Assembly: GCF_030067815.1 (NCBI RefSeq)
Contig: NZ_CP125968.1
Coordinates: 2,038,001-2,102,000 of the forward strand
Direction: 5' to 3'
From: Sporosarcina thermotolerans
Lineage (GTDB): Bacteria; Bacillota; Bacilli; Bacillales_A; Planococcaceae
Length of the DNA stretch: 64,000 nucleotides
The translations under genes were made by a program, and so were the position numbers. Each line of letters opens with the position of its first letter. The first letter of the stretch is position 1. Below are positions 20,049 to 30,929 of this stretch, piece after piece. The notes under the pieces are model-generated. The model did no database searches, was not told the DNA's origin, and saw nothing but the letters and a program-made list of their open reading frames with translations.

Positions 20049-21208
20049 ATGAATATCCATGAATATCAAGGTAAGCAGCTGCTTAGAGATTATGGCGTTG
20101 CTGTTTCAAACGGTCGGGTAGCATTCTCACCCGATGAAGCTGTAAAAGCGGCGAAAGAGCTCGGAACTGACGTCATCGTCGTCAAAGCACAAATCCATGC
20201 TGGCGGGCGTGGTAAAGCGGGCGGCGTTAAAATCGCTAAAAATCTTGACGAAGTGCGTGAATACGCAAAAGAGCTTCTTGGTAAAACTCTTGTAACCCAT
20301 CAAACAGGTCCAGAAGGTAAAGAAATTAAAAGACTTCTTATCGAAGAAGGATCCGATATTAAAAAAGAATACTATATTGGCCTTGTAGTTGACCGCGCTA
20401 CTGATCGTGTTACGTTAATGGGATCTGAAGAAGGCGGAATGGACATCGAGGAAGTTGCTGAAAAAACACCTGAAAAAATCTTTAAAGAAGTTATCGATCC
20501 TATCGTCGGCTTGACAGGTTTCCAAGCTAGACGTATGGCATTCAACATGAACATCCCAACACATCTTGTAAACAAGGCAGCGAAATTCATGCTTGGCCTT
20601 TATCAAGTGTTTGTTGAAAAAGATGCTTCCATCGTAGAAATCAATCCACTTGTCGTTACAAGTAATGATGATGTATTGGCGTTGGATGCAAAATTCAACT
20701 TTGACGCAAACGCGTTATATCGTCATAAAGACATTGTCGAATTACGCGATTTCGATGAAGAAGACGCAAAAGAAATCGAAGCATCGAAATACGACCTTAG
20801 CTATATTTCTTTAGATGGCAATATCGGCTGCATGGTTAACGGTGCCGGCCTTGCTATGGCTACGATGGATACAATCAATTACTACGGCGGAGCACCCGCA
20901 AACTTCCTTGACGTTGGGGGCGGTGCGACTGCTGAGAAAGTTACTGAAGCATTCAAAATCATCCTGTCCGACGAAGCTGTTAAAGGAATTTTCGTTAACA
21001 TTTTCGGTGGTATCATGAAATGTGACGTTATCGCAGAAGGTGTTATTGCAGCTGCGAAAGAAGTGGACTTCAAGTACCATTAGTCGTACGTTTGGAAGGT
21101 ACAAATGTGGACAAAGGTAAAGCTTTATTGAACGAATCTGGTTTGAATATCATCGCTGCTGACACAATGGCAGACGGTGCACAAAAGATTGTTGAACTCG
21201 TAGGCTAA
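20049..21208 (+). CDS. sucC: Succinyl-CoA synthetase beta subunit (one indel in sequence)
   Basis: Substrate-level phosphorylation in the TCA cycle, with SucD. An ATP-grasp domain opens [17 protein letters not shown], with [15 protein letters not shown]; the C-terminal flavodoxin-like part has [17 protein letters not shown]. The frame breaks near 21072 (one A lost); restoring it gives [17 protein letters not shown] and the end QKIVELVG at 21208, about 386 residues. Ribosome site GGAGGATG. Confidence 0.95.
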
Positions 21209-21226
21209 GAAAGGCAGGGACAAACG

Positions 21227-22129
21227 ATGGCTATTTATATTAATAAAGATACAAAAGTGATTGTACAAGGTATCACAGGTTCTACAGCTCTTTTCCATAC
21301 AAAGCAAATGCTTGAGTATGGCACGAAAATTGTTGGTGGAGTTACTCCAGGAAAAGGCGGAACAGAAGTTGAAGGTGTTCCTGTTTTCAACACTGTTGAA
21401 GAAGCGGTTAAAGCAACAGGCGCAAACGTATCCGTCATCTATGTTCCAGCTCCTTTTGCAGCGGATGCGATTCTTGAAGCAGTCGATGCAGAATTGGATA
21501 TGGCAATCTGTATTACTGAACACATTCCAGTTATTGATATGATTAAAGTTAAACGCTATATGGAAGGTAAGAAAACCCGTCTTGTTGGGCCGAACTGCCC
21601 TGGTGTCATCACTGCTGATGAATGCAAGATTGGTATTATGCCTGGCTACATCCATACAAAAGGCCATGTCGGTGTCGTTTCCCGTTCTGGGACATTGACT
21701 TATGAAGCAACTCACCAATTAAGCCAAGCTGGTATCGGTCAAACAACTGCAGTCGGAATCGGTGGAGACCCTGTAAACGGTACGAATTTCATCGATGTTC
21801 TTAAGGCGTTCAATGAAGACCCTGAAACATATGCGGTTGTCATGATCGGTGAAATCGGTGGTACTGCTGAGGAAGAGGCTGCTGAGTGGGTTAAGGCTAA
21901 CATGACTAAACCTGTTGTTGGCTTCATCGGTGGTCAAACTGCACCTCCAGGAAAACGTATGGGCCACGCTGGCGCAATCATTTCCGGTGGTAAAGGTACT
22001 GCAGCTGAAAAGATCAAAGCAATGAACGCAGCAGGTATCGAAGTTGCAGACACACCATCCGTAATCGGCGAAACATTGATTAAAGTTTTGAAAGAAAAAG
22101 GGCTTTACGAACAATGTAAAACTCATTAA
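21227..22129 (+). CDS. sucD: Succinyl-CoA synthetase alpha subunit
   Basis: 300 residues. CoA-binding Rossmann fold starts [19 protein letters not shown]; the ligase domain has the phosphorylated His in [14 protein letters not shown]. It follows sucC by 18 bp and is followed by a terminator. Confidence 0.97.
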   Translation: MAIYINKDTKVIVQGITGSTALFHTKQMLEYGTKIVGGVTPGKGGTEVEGVPVFNTVEEAVKATGANVSVIYVPAPFAADAILEAVDAELDMAICITEHIPVIDMIKVKRYMEGKKTRLVGPNCPGVITADECKIGIMPGYIHTKGHVGVVSRSGTLTYEATHQLSQAGIGQTTAVGIGGDPVNGTNFIDVLKAFNEDPETYAVVMIGEIGGTAEEEAAEWVKANMTKPVVGFIGGQTAPPGKRMGHAGAIISGGKGTAAEKIKAMNAAGIEVADTPSVIGETLIKVLKEKGLYEQCKTH

Positions 22130-22138
22130 TTCATAGTA

Positions 22139-22172
22139 CGGCATGCAGGTAAAACTGCATGCTGTTCTTTTG
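22139..22172 (+). terminator. Intrinsic terminator of sucCD
   Basis: GCATGCAG and CTGCATGC form a perfect stem with a GTAAAA loop, followed by a TGTTCTTTT tract. Confidence 0.8.
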
Positions 22173-22199
22173 CATTTACGCATCTAAAGGAGGAACCAA

Positions 22200-23075
22200 A
22201 TGGAAATTACTGAAGTTGACAAAAGACTACTTGCTTTACATTATGTATATCCTGTGCCTTTCAATAAATTAAGTGAAATAATGAGGAATGATCCGGATCT
22301 CGAACTTCTTTTTAACTATTATGCAAGTGACCTAGCGAGGCTGCTGCAAATCCCCGAAATTAAAGCAGTCCGTCTGAAAGAACAGCTTGTACTTCATGAA
22401 AAAACCCCCTTTCATCTACTTTATCATCAAGAAAACATCATACCCATACCAATAACGAATAAGAACTATCCGCAGTCATTAAAATTGTTAGTTGATCCTC
22501 CAACTGTTCTATATTTAAGAGGAATGACAAGCGTTTTGAAGGCGTCGTTAAAAGTCGCCATAATTGGCTCGAGAAAAGCAACAGATTACTCTAAAAAAGC
22601 ACTTTCTTTCATTGTACCTCCACTTGTCGATAAGGGGGCAGTCATTGTTTCCGGGCTTGCGAAAGGTGCCGATACAATGGCACATGAATCGGCAATTCAA
22701 TATGGCGGTAAAACAATTGCGGTTTTAGGTCATGGATTGTTTCATTTGTATCCTTATGCCAATAGACATCTCGCTCAAGAAATAGCAAAAAAACATTTAT
22801 TATTAACTGAATACCCACCCTATATGAAACCGGCGAAATGGACATTTCCGATGCGCAATCGAATTATAAGTGGACTATCAGAATCTGTGATTATAACTGA
22901 ATCAAATGAGAAAAGCGGAACGATGAGCACAGTAGACCACGCTCTTGAACACGGGAAGGCCATTTACGCCGTTCCGGGGCCAATTACATCGTCTTTATCG
23001 CTTGGGCCGAATAAATTGATTGTACAGGGCGCTAAACCCATCTGGAACGGCTTTCAAGTGTTCGAAATGAGCTAG
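22200..23075 (+). CDS. dprA: DprA (Smf), DNA processing and RecA-loading protein
   Basis: Protects incoming single-stranded DNA in transformation and loads RecA. 291 residues. The extended Rossmann fold includes IIGSRKATDYSKKA, SGLAKGADTMAHESA and FPMRNRIISGLSE. It ends soon after the fold without the C-terminal winged helix found in some homologues, as in B. subtilis. Ribosome site AAAGGAGG. Confidence 0.95.
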   Translation: MEITEVDKRLLALHYVYPVPFNKLSEIMRNDPDLELLFNYYASDLARLLQIPEIKAVRLKEQLVLHEKTPFHLLYHQENIIPIPITNKNYPQSLKLLVDPPTVLYLRGMTSVLKASLKVAIIGSRKATDYSKKALSFIVPPLVDKGAVIVSGLAKGADTMAHESAIQYGGKTIAVLGHGLFHLYPYANRHLAQEIAKKHLLLTEYPPYMKPAKWTFPMRNRIISGLSESVIITESNEKSGTMSTVDHALEHGKAIYAVPGPITSSLSLGPNKLIVQGAKPIWNGFQVFEMS

Positions 23076-23256
23076 CTGAAAACATGTAAATTCCAATCAT
23101 TGTACTGAAAAGGTTGATTTTATCTCAAATCTGTTATACATTTTGCATCAGATATTCTTTTGAGTCTGTATTCACCAGTAGTGAGAATGGGCAAGGATAA
23201 ACAACAACCAATTTTGGTGAATAAATAGGATACCTCTATGAGGAGGAACATAGCAA

Positions 23257-25333
23257 ATGGCAGATTATTTAGTAATTGTCGAATCTCCAGCAAAGGCGAA
23301 GACAATTGAGCGTTATTTAGGAAAAAAGTATAAAGTACGTGCATCTATCGGTCATTTAAGGGATTTGCCACGCAGCCAAATGGGCGTGGACACCGAAAAT
23401 AATTATGAACCGAAATATATTACAATACGCGGAAAAGGTCCGATTCTCCAAGAATTGAAAAAAGATGCGAAAAAAGCGAAGAAAATATTCCTCGCAGCTG
23501 ACCCCGACAGAGAAGGGGAGGCAATTGCTTGGCATCTGGCCCATCAATTGGGAGTTGATATCGATTCGGACTGTCGTGTAGTATTTAATGAAATTACGAA
23601 GGATGCTATTAAAGAATCTTTTAAAAGCCCAAGACCGATAGATATGAATCGTGTAGATGCTCAACAGGCAAGAAGGATTTTAGACAGACTTGTAGGCTAT
23701 AATATTAGCCCAATCCTTTGGAAGAAAGTTAAAAAAGGATTATCGGCCGGTAGAGTACAATCTGTTGCATTACGATTAATAATTGATCGTGAGAATGAGA
23801 TAAAGGCTTTTGTGCCAGAGGAATACTGGAGCATAGTTGGAGAGTTTACTAAAAACGGGAAAAAATTTGAGGCTTCTTTTTATGGCGATGCTAAGAAAAA
23901 ATTGAAGCTCGAAAATAAGGAACAGGTCGATGAGATCCTATCAAAAATGTCTGGCGAAGAATTCGAAGTCGTAAACCTTGTTAAAAAGGAAAGAAAAAGG
24001 AATGCTGCACCACCTTTCACTACTTCTTCTCTCCAGCAGGAAGCGGCACGCAAGTTGAATTTCAGAGCACGTAAGACTATGATGCTTGCACAACAGTTGT
24101 ATGAAGGTATCAATACAGGAAAAGAAGGAATTGTTGGACTCATCACATATATGAGAACGGATTCTACCCGTATTTCCGAAGGGGCCAAAGCAGAGGCTGC
24201 CTCTTTTATCGAAACAATGTACGGGAAAGAATACATTTCAACTACAAAGACGAAGGCCAAGGAATCGGCCAATTCCCAAGATGCGCATGAAGCAGTGAGA
24301 CCAACATCAGTTATGAGACCACCTGAGGCGATGAAAGCGTTTTTATCCCGTGACCAGCTTAGATTATATAAATTGATTTGGGAGCGCTTTGTGGCGAGTC
24401 AGATGGCCCAAGCTGTTCTTGATACTGTTACAGCTGATCTGATGAACGGAGAAGTTAAGTTCAGAGCGACGGGATCAGAAGTTAAATTCCCTGGATTTAT
24501 GAAAGTCTATATTGAGGGGGACGACGATCAGCAAGAGGAAAAGGATCGGATATTACCCCCGCTTGAAATAGGCGAGCTTATTAAAGGTGAAGATATTGAT
24601 CCGAAGCAGCATTTCACGCAGCCACCTCCGCGGTATTCTGAAGCGAGGCTTGTTAAGACCCTTGAGGAGCTTGGAATTGGGAGACCATCGACATATGCGC
24701 CGACACTTGATACGATTCAAAAACGTGGTTATGTCACATTGGACGCCAAACGTTTTGTGCCGACCGAGCTTGGTGAAATTGTCCATCAAGCTATGAATCA
24801 ATACTTCCCGGACATCATAAACGTTGAATTTACTGCGGAGATGGAAAAAAGTCTGGATGATGTTGAAGAAGGCGAAGTTCAGTGGAAGCAGGTCATAGAT
24901 GAATTTTATAAGGAATTTGAAAAGCATCTAAAAGTAGCTGAAGAGGAAATGGAGAAAATTGAAATCAAAGATGAGCCAGCAGGAGAAGACTGTGAAAAAT
25001 GCGGTTCACCAATGGTATTCAAAATGGGACGCTACGGTAAATTTATGGCATGCTCAAACTTTCCGGATTGTAGAAATACTAAAGCGATCATTAAGCCAAT
25101 CGGAGTCACTTGTCCATCTTGTAAAGAGGGGCAAGTTGTCGAAAAGAAAGAGTAAAACGAAGAGGATATTCTTTGGATGTGACCGCTATCCAGAATGTGA
25201 ATATGTTTCTTGGGATAAACCGATATCGAGGCCGTGTCCTAAGTGTCAAAGTACCTTAGTCGAAAAACGACTTAAAAAAGGTGTTCAAATTCAATGTACG
25301 GAATGTGATTACAAAGAGGATGCACAAGAGTAA
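23257..25333 (+). CDS. topA: TopA, DNA topoisomerase I (one indel in sequence)
   Basis: Relaxes negative supercoils. About 691 residues after repair, the family length. Toprim domain: [15 protein letters not shown] and [14 protein letters not shown]. The active-site Tyr lies in [14 protein letters not shown]. Three C-terminal cysteine zinc motifs begin [17 protein letters not shown] and CPKCQS. The frame changes at the A run 25142-25145; removing one A gives [20 protein letters not shown], matching relatives. The essential nature of the gene argues for an error. Confidence 0.94.
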
Positions 25334-25368
25334 TCAATGGGCACTGATTTTAAATTGTTGTTAAGAGG

Positions 25369-25406
25369 CTGCGCAATGTGGAAATAATTCACATTGTGCA
25401 GTTTTT
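25369..25406 (+). terminator. Intrinsic terminator of topA
   Basis: CTGCGCAATGTG (25369-25380) pairs with CACATTGTGCAG (25390-25401) with one G-T pair, followed by TTTTT. Confidence 0.85.
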
Positions 25407-25662
25407 CATGTTACAACTACGATAATTTGAACAAATTGTGTCAAAATAAAGATGAGTTCACGAGATGTCAGACTTCCTAAGACGATTCTGTTGCCGAAGT
25501 GGCGAAAGGGTTGTATAGTGAATCGTGGACGACTTTCGAATTACACGATTAGTCCTCCAATTCGATTAATTAGATCGAGAATGTAATCTATTTTTAAAAA
25601 ACAAAGAAGAACCACTATTCAAACATGTTCTAATTTTGTTATAATTAACAAGGTGATTCATT
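25407..25662. other. Gene-free gap where trmFO is expected; ends in a promoter
   Basis: No reading frame with family similarity was found on either strand. In B. subtilis this interval holds trmFO. The last 30 bases contain an extended -10 promoter for xerC (TG at 25637-25638, TATAAT at 25640-25645; weak -35 TTCAAA at 25618-25623). Confidence 0.6.
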
Positions 25663-26583
25663 ATGGGGGTGAACCACTTAATGCAGCAAAATGAGATGTC
25701 TATTATTCTTGACGAGTATATATCCTATATTCGACTGGAAAAGAACTATTCGTCGTTAACTGTTTCGGAATACAGCAATGATATCCGGGAGTTTTTTTCT
25801 TTTTTAGGTCAAGAAGGAATTGTAGACTTAGACAAAGTCGAGTACCCAGAGGCAAGATTATATGTAACAAGACTGTACGATCGCGGTTTATCAAGAATGA
25901 CAATTTCCCGAAAAATTTCGTCGATACGTTCGTTATATAAATTTGGAAATGCTCGATTCGGGATAAATGATAGTGCATTCCGTTTGTTAAACCACCCAAA
26001 GAAGGAACAGCGGCTTCCGGCTTTTTTTTATGAAGAAGAACTGGAAATGCTGTTCACATCTTGCAATGGTGAAGATCCAAAATCACTTCGCAATCTTGCC
26101 CTCCTTGAATTGCTTTATGCAACTGGCATACGGGTAAGTGAATTGACATTCATCAGACTTGCAGATATCGATAATTCACTTGGGATTATCAAGGTGATGG
26201 GTAAAGGTAGGAAGGAACGTTATGTACCTTATGGAAGTTTTGCCCAGACAGCTTTGGAATCCTATTTGGAGAAAAGTCGTCCTATATTGATGAAGAAGCA
26301 AAACCATCAATCCTTGTTTGTTAATTTACGTGGTGAACCGATTACTGATAGTGGTGTTCGTCATGTCTTAAACAAAATGATGGAGGTAGCTGCAATTCAT
26401 GGTAAGATTCATCCGCATATGATCCGCCATTCGTTTGCGACACATTTGCTCTCAAATGGGGCGGATATACGGACAGTTCAGGAACTTCTTGGCCATAGTC
26501 ATTTATCTTCGACACAAGTGTATACGCATATTACAAAAGAACACTTGCGGAAAGTATATATGAAGACACATCCGCGAGCGTAG
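25663..26583 (+). CDS. xerC: XerC/CodV, tyrosine recombinase
   Basis: Resolves chromosome dimers at dif with XerD. 306 residues from ATG 25663, with an AAGGTG site; ATG 25681 behind GGGGGTG is an alternative. The core-binding domain contains the SLTVSEYSNDIREF region. Catalytic residues: Arg in TGIRVSEL, HxxR in HPHMIRHSFATH, His in LGHSHLSSTQ and nucleophile Tyr in QVYTH. First gene of the codV-clpQ-clpY-codY block. Confidence 0.94.
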   Translation: MGVNHLMQQNEMSIILDEYISYIRLEKNYSSLTVSEYSNDIREFFSFLGQEGIVDLDKVEYPEARLYVTRLYDRGLSRMTISRKISSIRSLYKFGNARFGINDSAFRLLNHPKKEQRLPAFFYEEELEMLFTSCNGEDPKSLRNLALLELLYATGIRVSELTFIRLADIDNSLGIIKVMGKGRKERYVPYGSFAQTALESYLEKSRPILMKKQNHQSLFVNLRGEPITDSGVRHVLNKMMEVAAIHGKIHPHMIRHSFATHLLSNGADIRTVQELLGHSHLSSTQVYTHITKEHLRKVYMKTHPRA

Positions 26584-26595
26584 GAGGATGAGCTG

Positions 26596-27137
26596 ATGGA
26601 ATTTCATGCCACCACGATATTTGCTGTAAGGCATAATGGTGTTTGTGCAATGTCAGGTGATGGGCAAGTGACGATGGGGAATCCGTTGTCATGAAGAATA
26701 CTGCGAAAAAGGTAAGAAGACTCTTTGGAGACAAAATCCTCGCAGGCTTTGCAGGTTCGGTTGCCGATGCCTTTACCCTTTTTGAACTTTTCGAAGGTAA
26801 ATTGGGTGAATTTAATGGAAACCTTGAGCGTGCGGCAGTTGAAGTTGCAAAAGAATGGCGAGGAGACCGTATCCTAAGAAAATTGGAGGCACTACTTTTA
26901 GTTGCCGATAAGGACAGGATTTTACTTGTTTCGGGTACGGGCGAAGTTATTGAGCCTGATGACGGTATCCTTGCTATTGGGTCCGGTGGAAACTATGCGT
27001 TGGCTGCAGGACGTGCGTTGAAAAAGTATAGTGGCGATTCACTTACCGCTGAAGAGATTGCAAGGGCGGCACTTGAAACTGCCGCAGAAATATGTGTCTA
27101 CACAAATGATCGAATTATTGTGGAGGTACTAAAATGA
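26596..27137 (+). CDS. hslV: HslV (ClpQ), proteasome-like peptidase (one indel in sequence)
   Basis: Peptidase half of the HslVU protease. About 181 residues. ATG 26596 follows AGGAGG. It opens [11 protein letters not shown]; a short propeptide before the Thr pair fits the ClpQ type, in which the N-terminus is cut to expose the nucleophile. One base is missing near 26682 ([16 protein letters not shown] after repair). Conserved [13 protein letters not shown] and [15 protein letters not shown] are present. It overlaps hslU by four bases. Confidence 0.92.
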
Positions 27138-28535
27138 ACAAAAAAAAGGAAATGACACCACGCGAGCTTACTGCATTCCTTGATCGCTATATTGTTGGCC
27201 AAGACGCAGCTAAAAAGGCTGTTGCGGTTGCAATGCGGAATAGATATCGAAGAAGTCTTTTGACGGATGAAGAGAAAAGTGAAATCATACCGAAAAATAT
27301 TTTGATGATTGGACCTACTGGAGTGGGGAAGACTGAAATAGCAAGAAGAATTGCGAAATTAGTGAACGCTCCATTCGTCAAGGTAGAGGCGACCAAGTTT
27401 ACAGAAGTCGGATATGTTGGCAGAGATGTCGAGTCGATGGTTAGAGATTTGACTGAAGTCGGTGTCAGAATCGTCCGTGAAGAAATGCGAGAATCTGTGA
27501 GGGGTCAGGCTGAAAAGCTTGCAGAAGAGCGGCTTGTGAGTTGTTAGTCCCGGAACGGAAACGAAAAGGGAATATGCAAAACCCTTTTGAAATGCTTTTC
27601 GGACAAAAGGCTGATGAAGAGGAAAAGGATTCAGTGGAGCAAGTTGAAATTGGCCGAAAACGCTCGGAAATTTCAAGTAGGCTTGCTGCAGGGGAGTTAG
27701 AAGAGGAAATGATTACGGTCGAAGTCTCTTCCCAACAACCTTCGATGTTTGACGCGCTCCAAGGTTCGGGAATGGAACAAATGGGGGCGAGTATGCAAGA
27801 TGCATTCTCTTCTCTAATGCCGAAAAAAACGATGAAACGAAAAATGAAGGTGAGGGATGCAAGGAAAATCCTTCAAGCAGAAGAAGCGGATAAACTAATT
27901 GATACTGATGAAATAGCAAGAAAAGCAGTTGAAGCAGTTGAACAACAAGGTATTATCTTCATCGATGAAATGGATAAAATCGCTAGTCGTGGCAATAGTG
28001 GCGGTTCTTCTGCAGATGTTTCAAGAGAAGGTGTACAAAGAGACATTCTTCCAATTGTGGAGGGCTCAACCGTTACTACGAAATACGGCCCTGTTAAAAC
28101 GGATTTTATCCTGTTTATCGCGGCAGGCGCTTTTCATATGTCTAAACCATCGGATATCATTCCAGAGCTTCAGGGCGTTTCCCGATTCGAGTAGAGCTTG
28201 ATAAACTGACAAAAGATGACTTTTTCAGGATATTGAAAGAACCAGATTTTTCGTTGATCACTCAATATCAAAGATTATTGGCGACAGAAAACGTCAATAT
28301 TGAATTTACAGAGGATGCGATTGAGCGTATCGCTGAAATTGCATATGATGTGAATGACAATACGGAAAATATCGGTGCTCGTCGATTGCATACCATTTTG
28401 GAAAAATTACTTGAGGAACTATCCTATGAAGCAGCTGAAATTGGACCGACCACAATTAAAATTACGTTGGCATATGTCGATGAAAAGATGAAAAACATCA
28501 TAAAAAACAAAGATTTGTCACATTTTATCCTTTAA
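27134..28535 (+). CDS. hslU: HslU (ClpY), AAA+ unfoldase (two indels in sequence)
   Basis: ATPase half of HslVU. Walker [15 protein letters not shown], pore-loop region [18 protein letters not shown], Walker [12 protein letters not shown], and sensor 2 [10 protein letters not shown]. The insertion (I) domain lies between Walker A and B. The frame breaks near 27539 (one base lost, restoring RLVKLLVPE) and near 28174-28177 (restoring [14 protein letters not shown]). The C-terminus ends DLSHFIL, typical of the tail that docks in HslV. Confidence 0.94.
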
Positions 28536-28615
28536 TTGAGTCGTTTTACTTTATTTAACGATTAAAAAGCTTTAGAATATTCATAAATGCACGGAAACCT
28601 AAGGAGGAAATAGTA

Positions 28616-29392
28616 ATGGCTTTACTAACTAAAACAAGAAAAATCAACGCAATGTTACAAGAATCAGCAGGGAAATCTGTTAACTTTAAGGAAATGGCGG
28701 AAAAGTTAAGTTCAGTTATTGAATGTAATGCTTTCATCGTCAGCCGTAAAGGTAAACTACTTGGACTAGAAATTCATCAACAAATCGAAAATGAGCGTTT
28801 GAAACAAATGTTTGAAGATCGTAAATTCCCTGAGGAATATACAAAAAAACTTTTCGAAGTGAACGAAACATCTTCCAATATTGACGTTTACAGTGATTAC
28901 ACAGTATTTCCTGAAGAAGAACGTGAACTCTTTAAGGAAGGCCTAACTACTGTTGTTCCAATTATTGGTGGTGGAGAACGCCTTGGTACACTAATTCTTG
29001 CTCGATTACAACAAGAGTTCACTGAAGATGATCTTATCCTTGCTGAATACGGCGCTACAGTTGTTGGTATGGAAATTCTTCGTGAAAGAGCAGAAGAAAT
29101 TGAAATCGAAGCACGTAGTAAGGCTGTCGTTCAAATGGCGATCAACTCGCTTTCTTATAGCGAACACGAAGCAATTGAACATATTTTCAATGAGCTTAAT
29201 GGTAACGAGGGACTACTTGTTGCTTCAAAAATTGCAGACAGAGTTGGAATAACACGTTCAGTTATCGTAAATGCTTTACGTAAACTTGAAAGTGCTGGTG
29301 TAATTGAATCACGTTCCCTTGGTATGAAAGGAACGTATATCAAAGTCCTTAACAGTAAATTCCTTGAAGAACTTGAAAACCAAAAGAATTAA
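28616..29392 (+). CDS. codY: CodY, GTP- and branched-chain-amino-acid-responsive repressor
   Basis: 258 residues, full length. The N-terminal GAF domain (residues 1-150) binds isoleucine, leucine or valine; the C-terminal winged helix has [21 protein letters not shown]. It represses stationary-phase, transport and motility genes when nutrients are rich. Strong site AAGGAGG at 28603. It lies directly upstream of the fla/che operon, which CodY controls in B. subtilis; I found no clear CodY box near the flgB promoter. Confidence 0.97.
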   Translation: MALLTKTRKINAMLQESAGKSVNFKEMAEKLSSVIECNAFIVSRKGKLLGLEIHQQIENERLKQMFEDRKFPEEYTKKLFEVNETSSNIDVYSDYTVFPEEERELFKEGLTTVVPIIGGGERLGTLILARLQQEFTEDDLILAEYGATVVGMEILRERAEEIEIEARSKAVVQMAINSLSYSEHEAIEHIFNELNGNEGLLVASKIADRVGITRSVIVNALRKLESAGVIESRSLGMKGTYIKVLNSKFLEELENQKN

Positions 29393-29404
29393 TTAAATCC
29401 TGAT

Positions 29405-29440
29405 AACACTTTCGCATTATTTTGCGGAAGTGTTATTTTT
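29405..29440 (+). terminator. Intrinsic terminator of codY
   Basis: AACACTTTCGCA pairs with TGCGGAAGTGTT (one G-T pair) around TTATTT and is followed by ATTTTT. Confidence 0.85.
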
Positions 29441-29554
29441 ATGAAAAGAAATATGGGAAAAAATATTAAATGATAGGTTCATATTTGAAGGAGCCGAAGT
29501 AATAGTCCTATAAGTTAGTTTTTACCTATGTCTAATGTATTTAAAAGGGTTGTT

Positions 29555-29583
29555 TTGTACTATGCTATTTACATTAATATGAT
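29555..29583 (+). promoter_or_regulatory. Putative sigma-A promoter of the fla/che operon
   Basis: TTGTAC at 29555-29560 and TATGAT at 29578-29583 with a 17-bp spacer, about 117 bp upstream of flgB. The rest of 29441-29699 is AT-rich, with a TATATATATATA run near 29621. I saw no sigma-D consensus in it. Confidence 0.65.
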
Positions 29584-29699
29584 AGACAAAGTTCTTCAAA
29601 ATCCGATACAATAAGACATATATATATATAATTTTATATTTGATAGAAATTAAAACTTGTAATACATAGAGTTAAAAAGATATGAGGTGATTTATAGAT

Positions 29700-30092
29700 A
29701 TGAATATTTACGGATCCACTATCTCACTCTTGGAACGTGGACTGAATTTTTCATCTGCTAAAGGTAAAGCAATTTCGCAAAATATAGCAAATGTCGACAC
29801 GCCGAACTATAAAGCGAAGAGTGTTAGTTTTAAAGAACTACTTCACGAATCCAGTACAAGCCCTATAAAAGCATATCGGACGAATGACTTGCACATTGAC
29901 TTCAATTCGAACGTATCACAAAAAAGTGGGTTCAACAGTTCGGATTTCCGCTATAGGCATAATGGTAATGGAGTAGATATGGAAAAGGAACAAGCGGATC
30001 TTGCAGCAAACCAGATTTATTATAATGCGCTTGTCGATCGTTTAAATGGGAAGTTTAATACACTTCAAAACGTTATCAAGGGAGGCCGTTAA
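29700..30092 (+). CDS. flgB: FlgB, flagellar proximal rod protein
   Basis: 130 residues. It has the rod motif ISQNIANVDTPNYKAKSV near residue 25. Assembles the rod between MS-ring and hook. First gene of the fla/che operon, with site GAGGTGATT; flgC follows two bases after the stop. Confidence 0.95.
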   Translation: MNIYGSTISLLERGLNFSSAKGKAISQNIANVDTPNYKAKSVSFKELLHESSTSPIKAYRTNDLHIDFNSNVSQKSGFNSSDFRYRHNGNGVDMEKEQADLAANQIYYNALVDRLNGKFNTLQNVIKGGR

Positions 30093-30094
30093 GG

Positions 30095-30553
30095 ATGTCA
30101 ATATTTCAAAGTTTGAACACTTCCGCTTCAGCCTTAACCGCTCAACGTTTAAGGATGGATGTTATTTCCTCGAATATGGCTAATGTTGAAACGACAAGAG
30201 GTAAAATGGTAAATGGCGAATGGCAGCCATACCGAAGAAAAACAGTAAGCTTCAAACCTATTGAAGGGCAATTTTCAACAATGTTAAATGCAGCAATAGG
30301 AAATAATAAGGGTACTGCGGGTTACGGAGTAACGGTCTCAGCAATTAATGAAGATCTGGAGACTCCGTTTAAACTTGTATTTGATCCAACACACCCCGAT
30401 GCGAATGAAGATGGCTACGTTCAAATGCCGAACGTAGATCCGTTAAGGGAAATGATTGATCTTATGTCAGCAACAAGATCTTATGAGGCAAATATAACTG
30501 TATTAAATGCCAATAAATCTATGCTAATGAAAGCCCTTGAGATAGGTAAATGA
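30095..30553 (+). CDS. flgC: FlgC, flagellar rod protein
   Basis: 152 residues. The N-terminus has LNTSASALTAQRLRMDVISS and NMANVETTRG; the C-terminus YVQMPNVDPLREMIDLMSATRSYEANI is typical of FlgC. Full length. Confidence 0.96.
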   Translation: MSIFQSLNTSASALTAQRLRMDVISSNMANVETTRGKMVNGEWQPYRRKTVSFKPIEGQFSTMLNAAIGNNKGTAGYGVTVSAINEDLETPFKLVFDPTHPDANEDGYVQMPNVDPLREMIDLMSATRSYEANITVLNANKSMLMKALEIGK

Positions 30554-30571
30554 TAAGGGGAGGGACAACTA

Positions 30572-30880
30572 ATGCCGATACAATCATTAACTGGAATTAA
30601 CAACACAGCAGGAATGATAAAGGTGAATCAAAGCCTAAAGCCAACACCTTTCGAGGCGCAACAAAGCTTTGGTGCATACTTAAAAGACGCTATCCAGGAT
30701 GTGAATAGCAAACAAGTTAAATCTGATGAACTAACCCAGAAGCTTATAATGGGTGAAAATGTTGATCTACATAACGTAATGATTACCGCACAAAAAGCTT
30801 CAATAGCATTGAACGCTACAATGGAAGTGCGAAACAAAGTAGTGGAAGCCTATCAGGAAATTATTCGGATGCCTGTATAA
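30572..30880 (+). CDS. fliE: FliE, MS-ring/rod junction protein
   Basis: 102 residues. The C-terminal helical part VDLHNVMITAQKASIALNAT followed by EVRNKVVEAYQEIIRMPV is the family signature. Site GGGGAGGG. Confidence 0.95.
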   Translation: MPIQSLTGINNTAGMIKVNQSLKPTPFEAQQSFGAYLKDAIQDVNSKQVKSDELTQKLIMGENVDLHNVMITAQKASIALNATMEVRNKVVEAYQEIIRMPV

Positions 30881-30929
30881 TCCGTCTAATATATGTTTCT
30901 TGAACCACGTAAGTAGACGGGGGATTAGA

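Noticed and set aside
23076..23256. A promoter pair TTGATT and TATACA in the dprA-topA gap
   Set aside because: The spacer is 15 to 16 bp and neither box is strong, so it is not listed as a feature; the gap shows no gene.
29393..29699. A CodY box or sigma-D promoter ahead of flgB
   Set aside because: I could not find AATTTTCWGAAAATT or the TAAA-N15-GCCGATAT pattern with acceptable matches; only a sigma-A-like promoter is supported.
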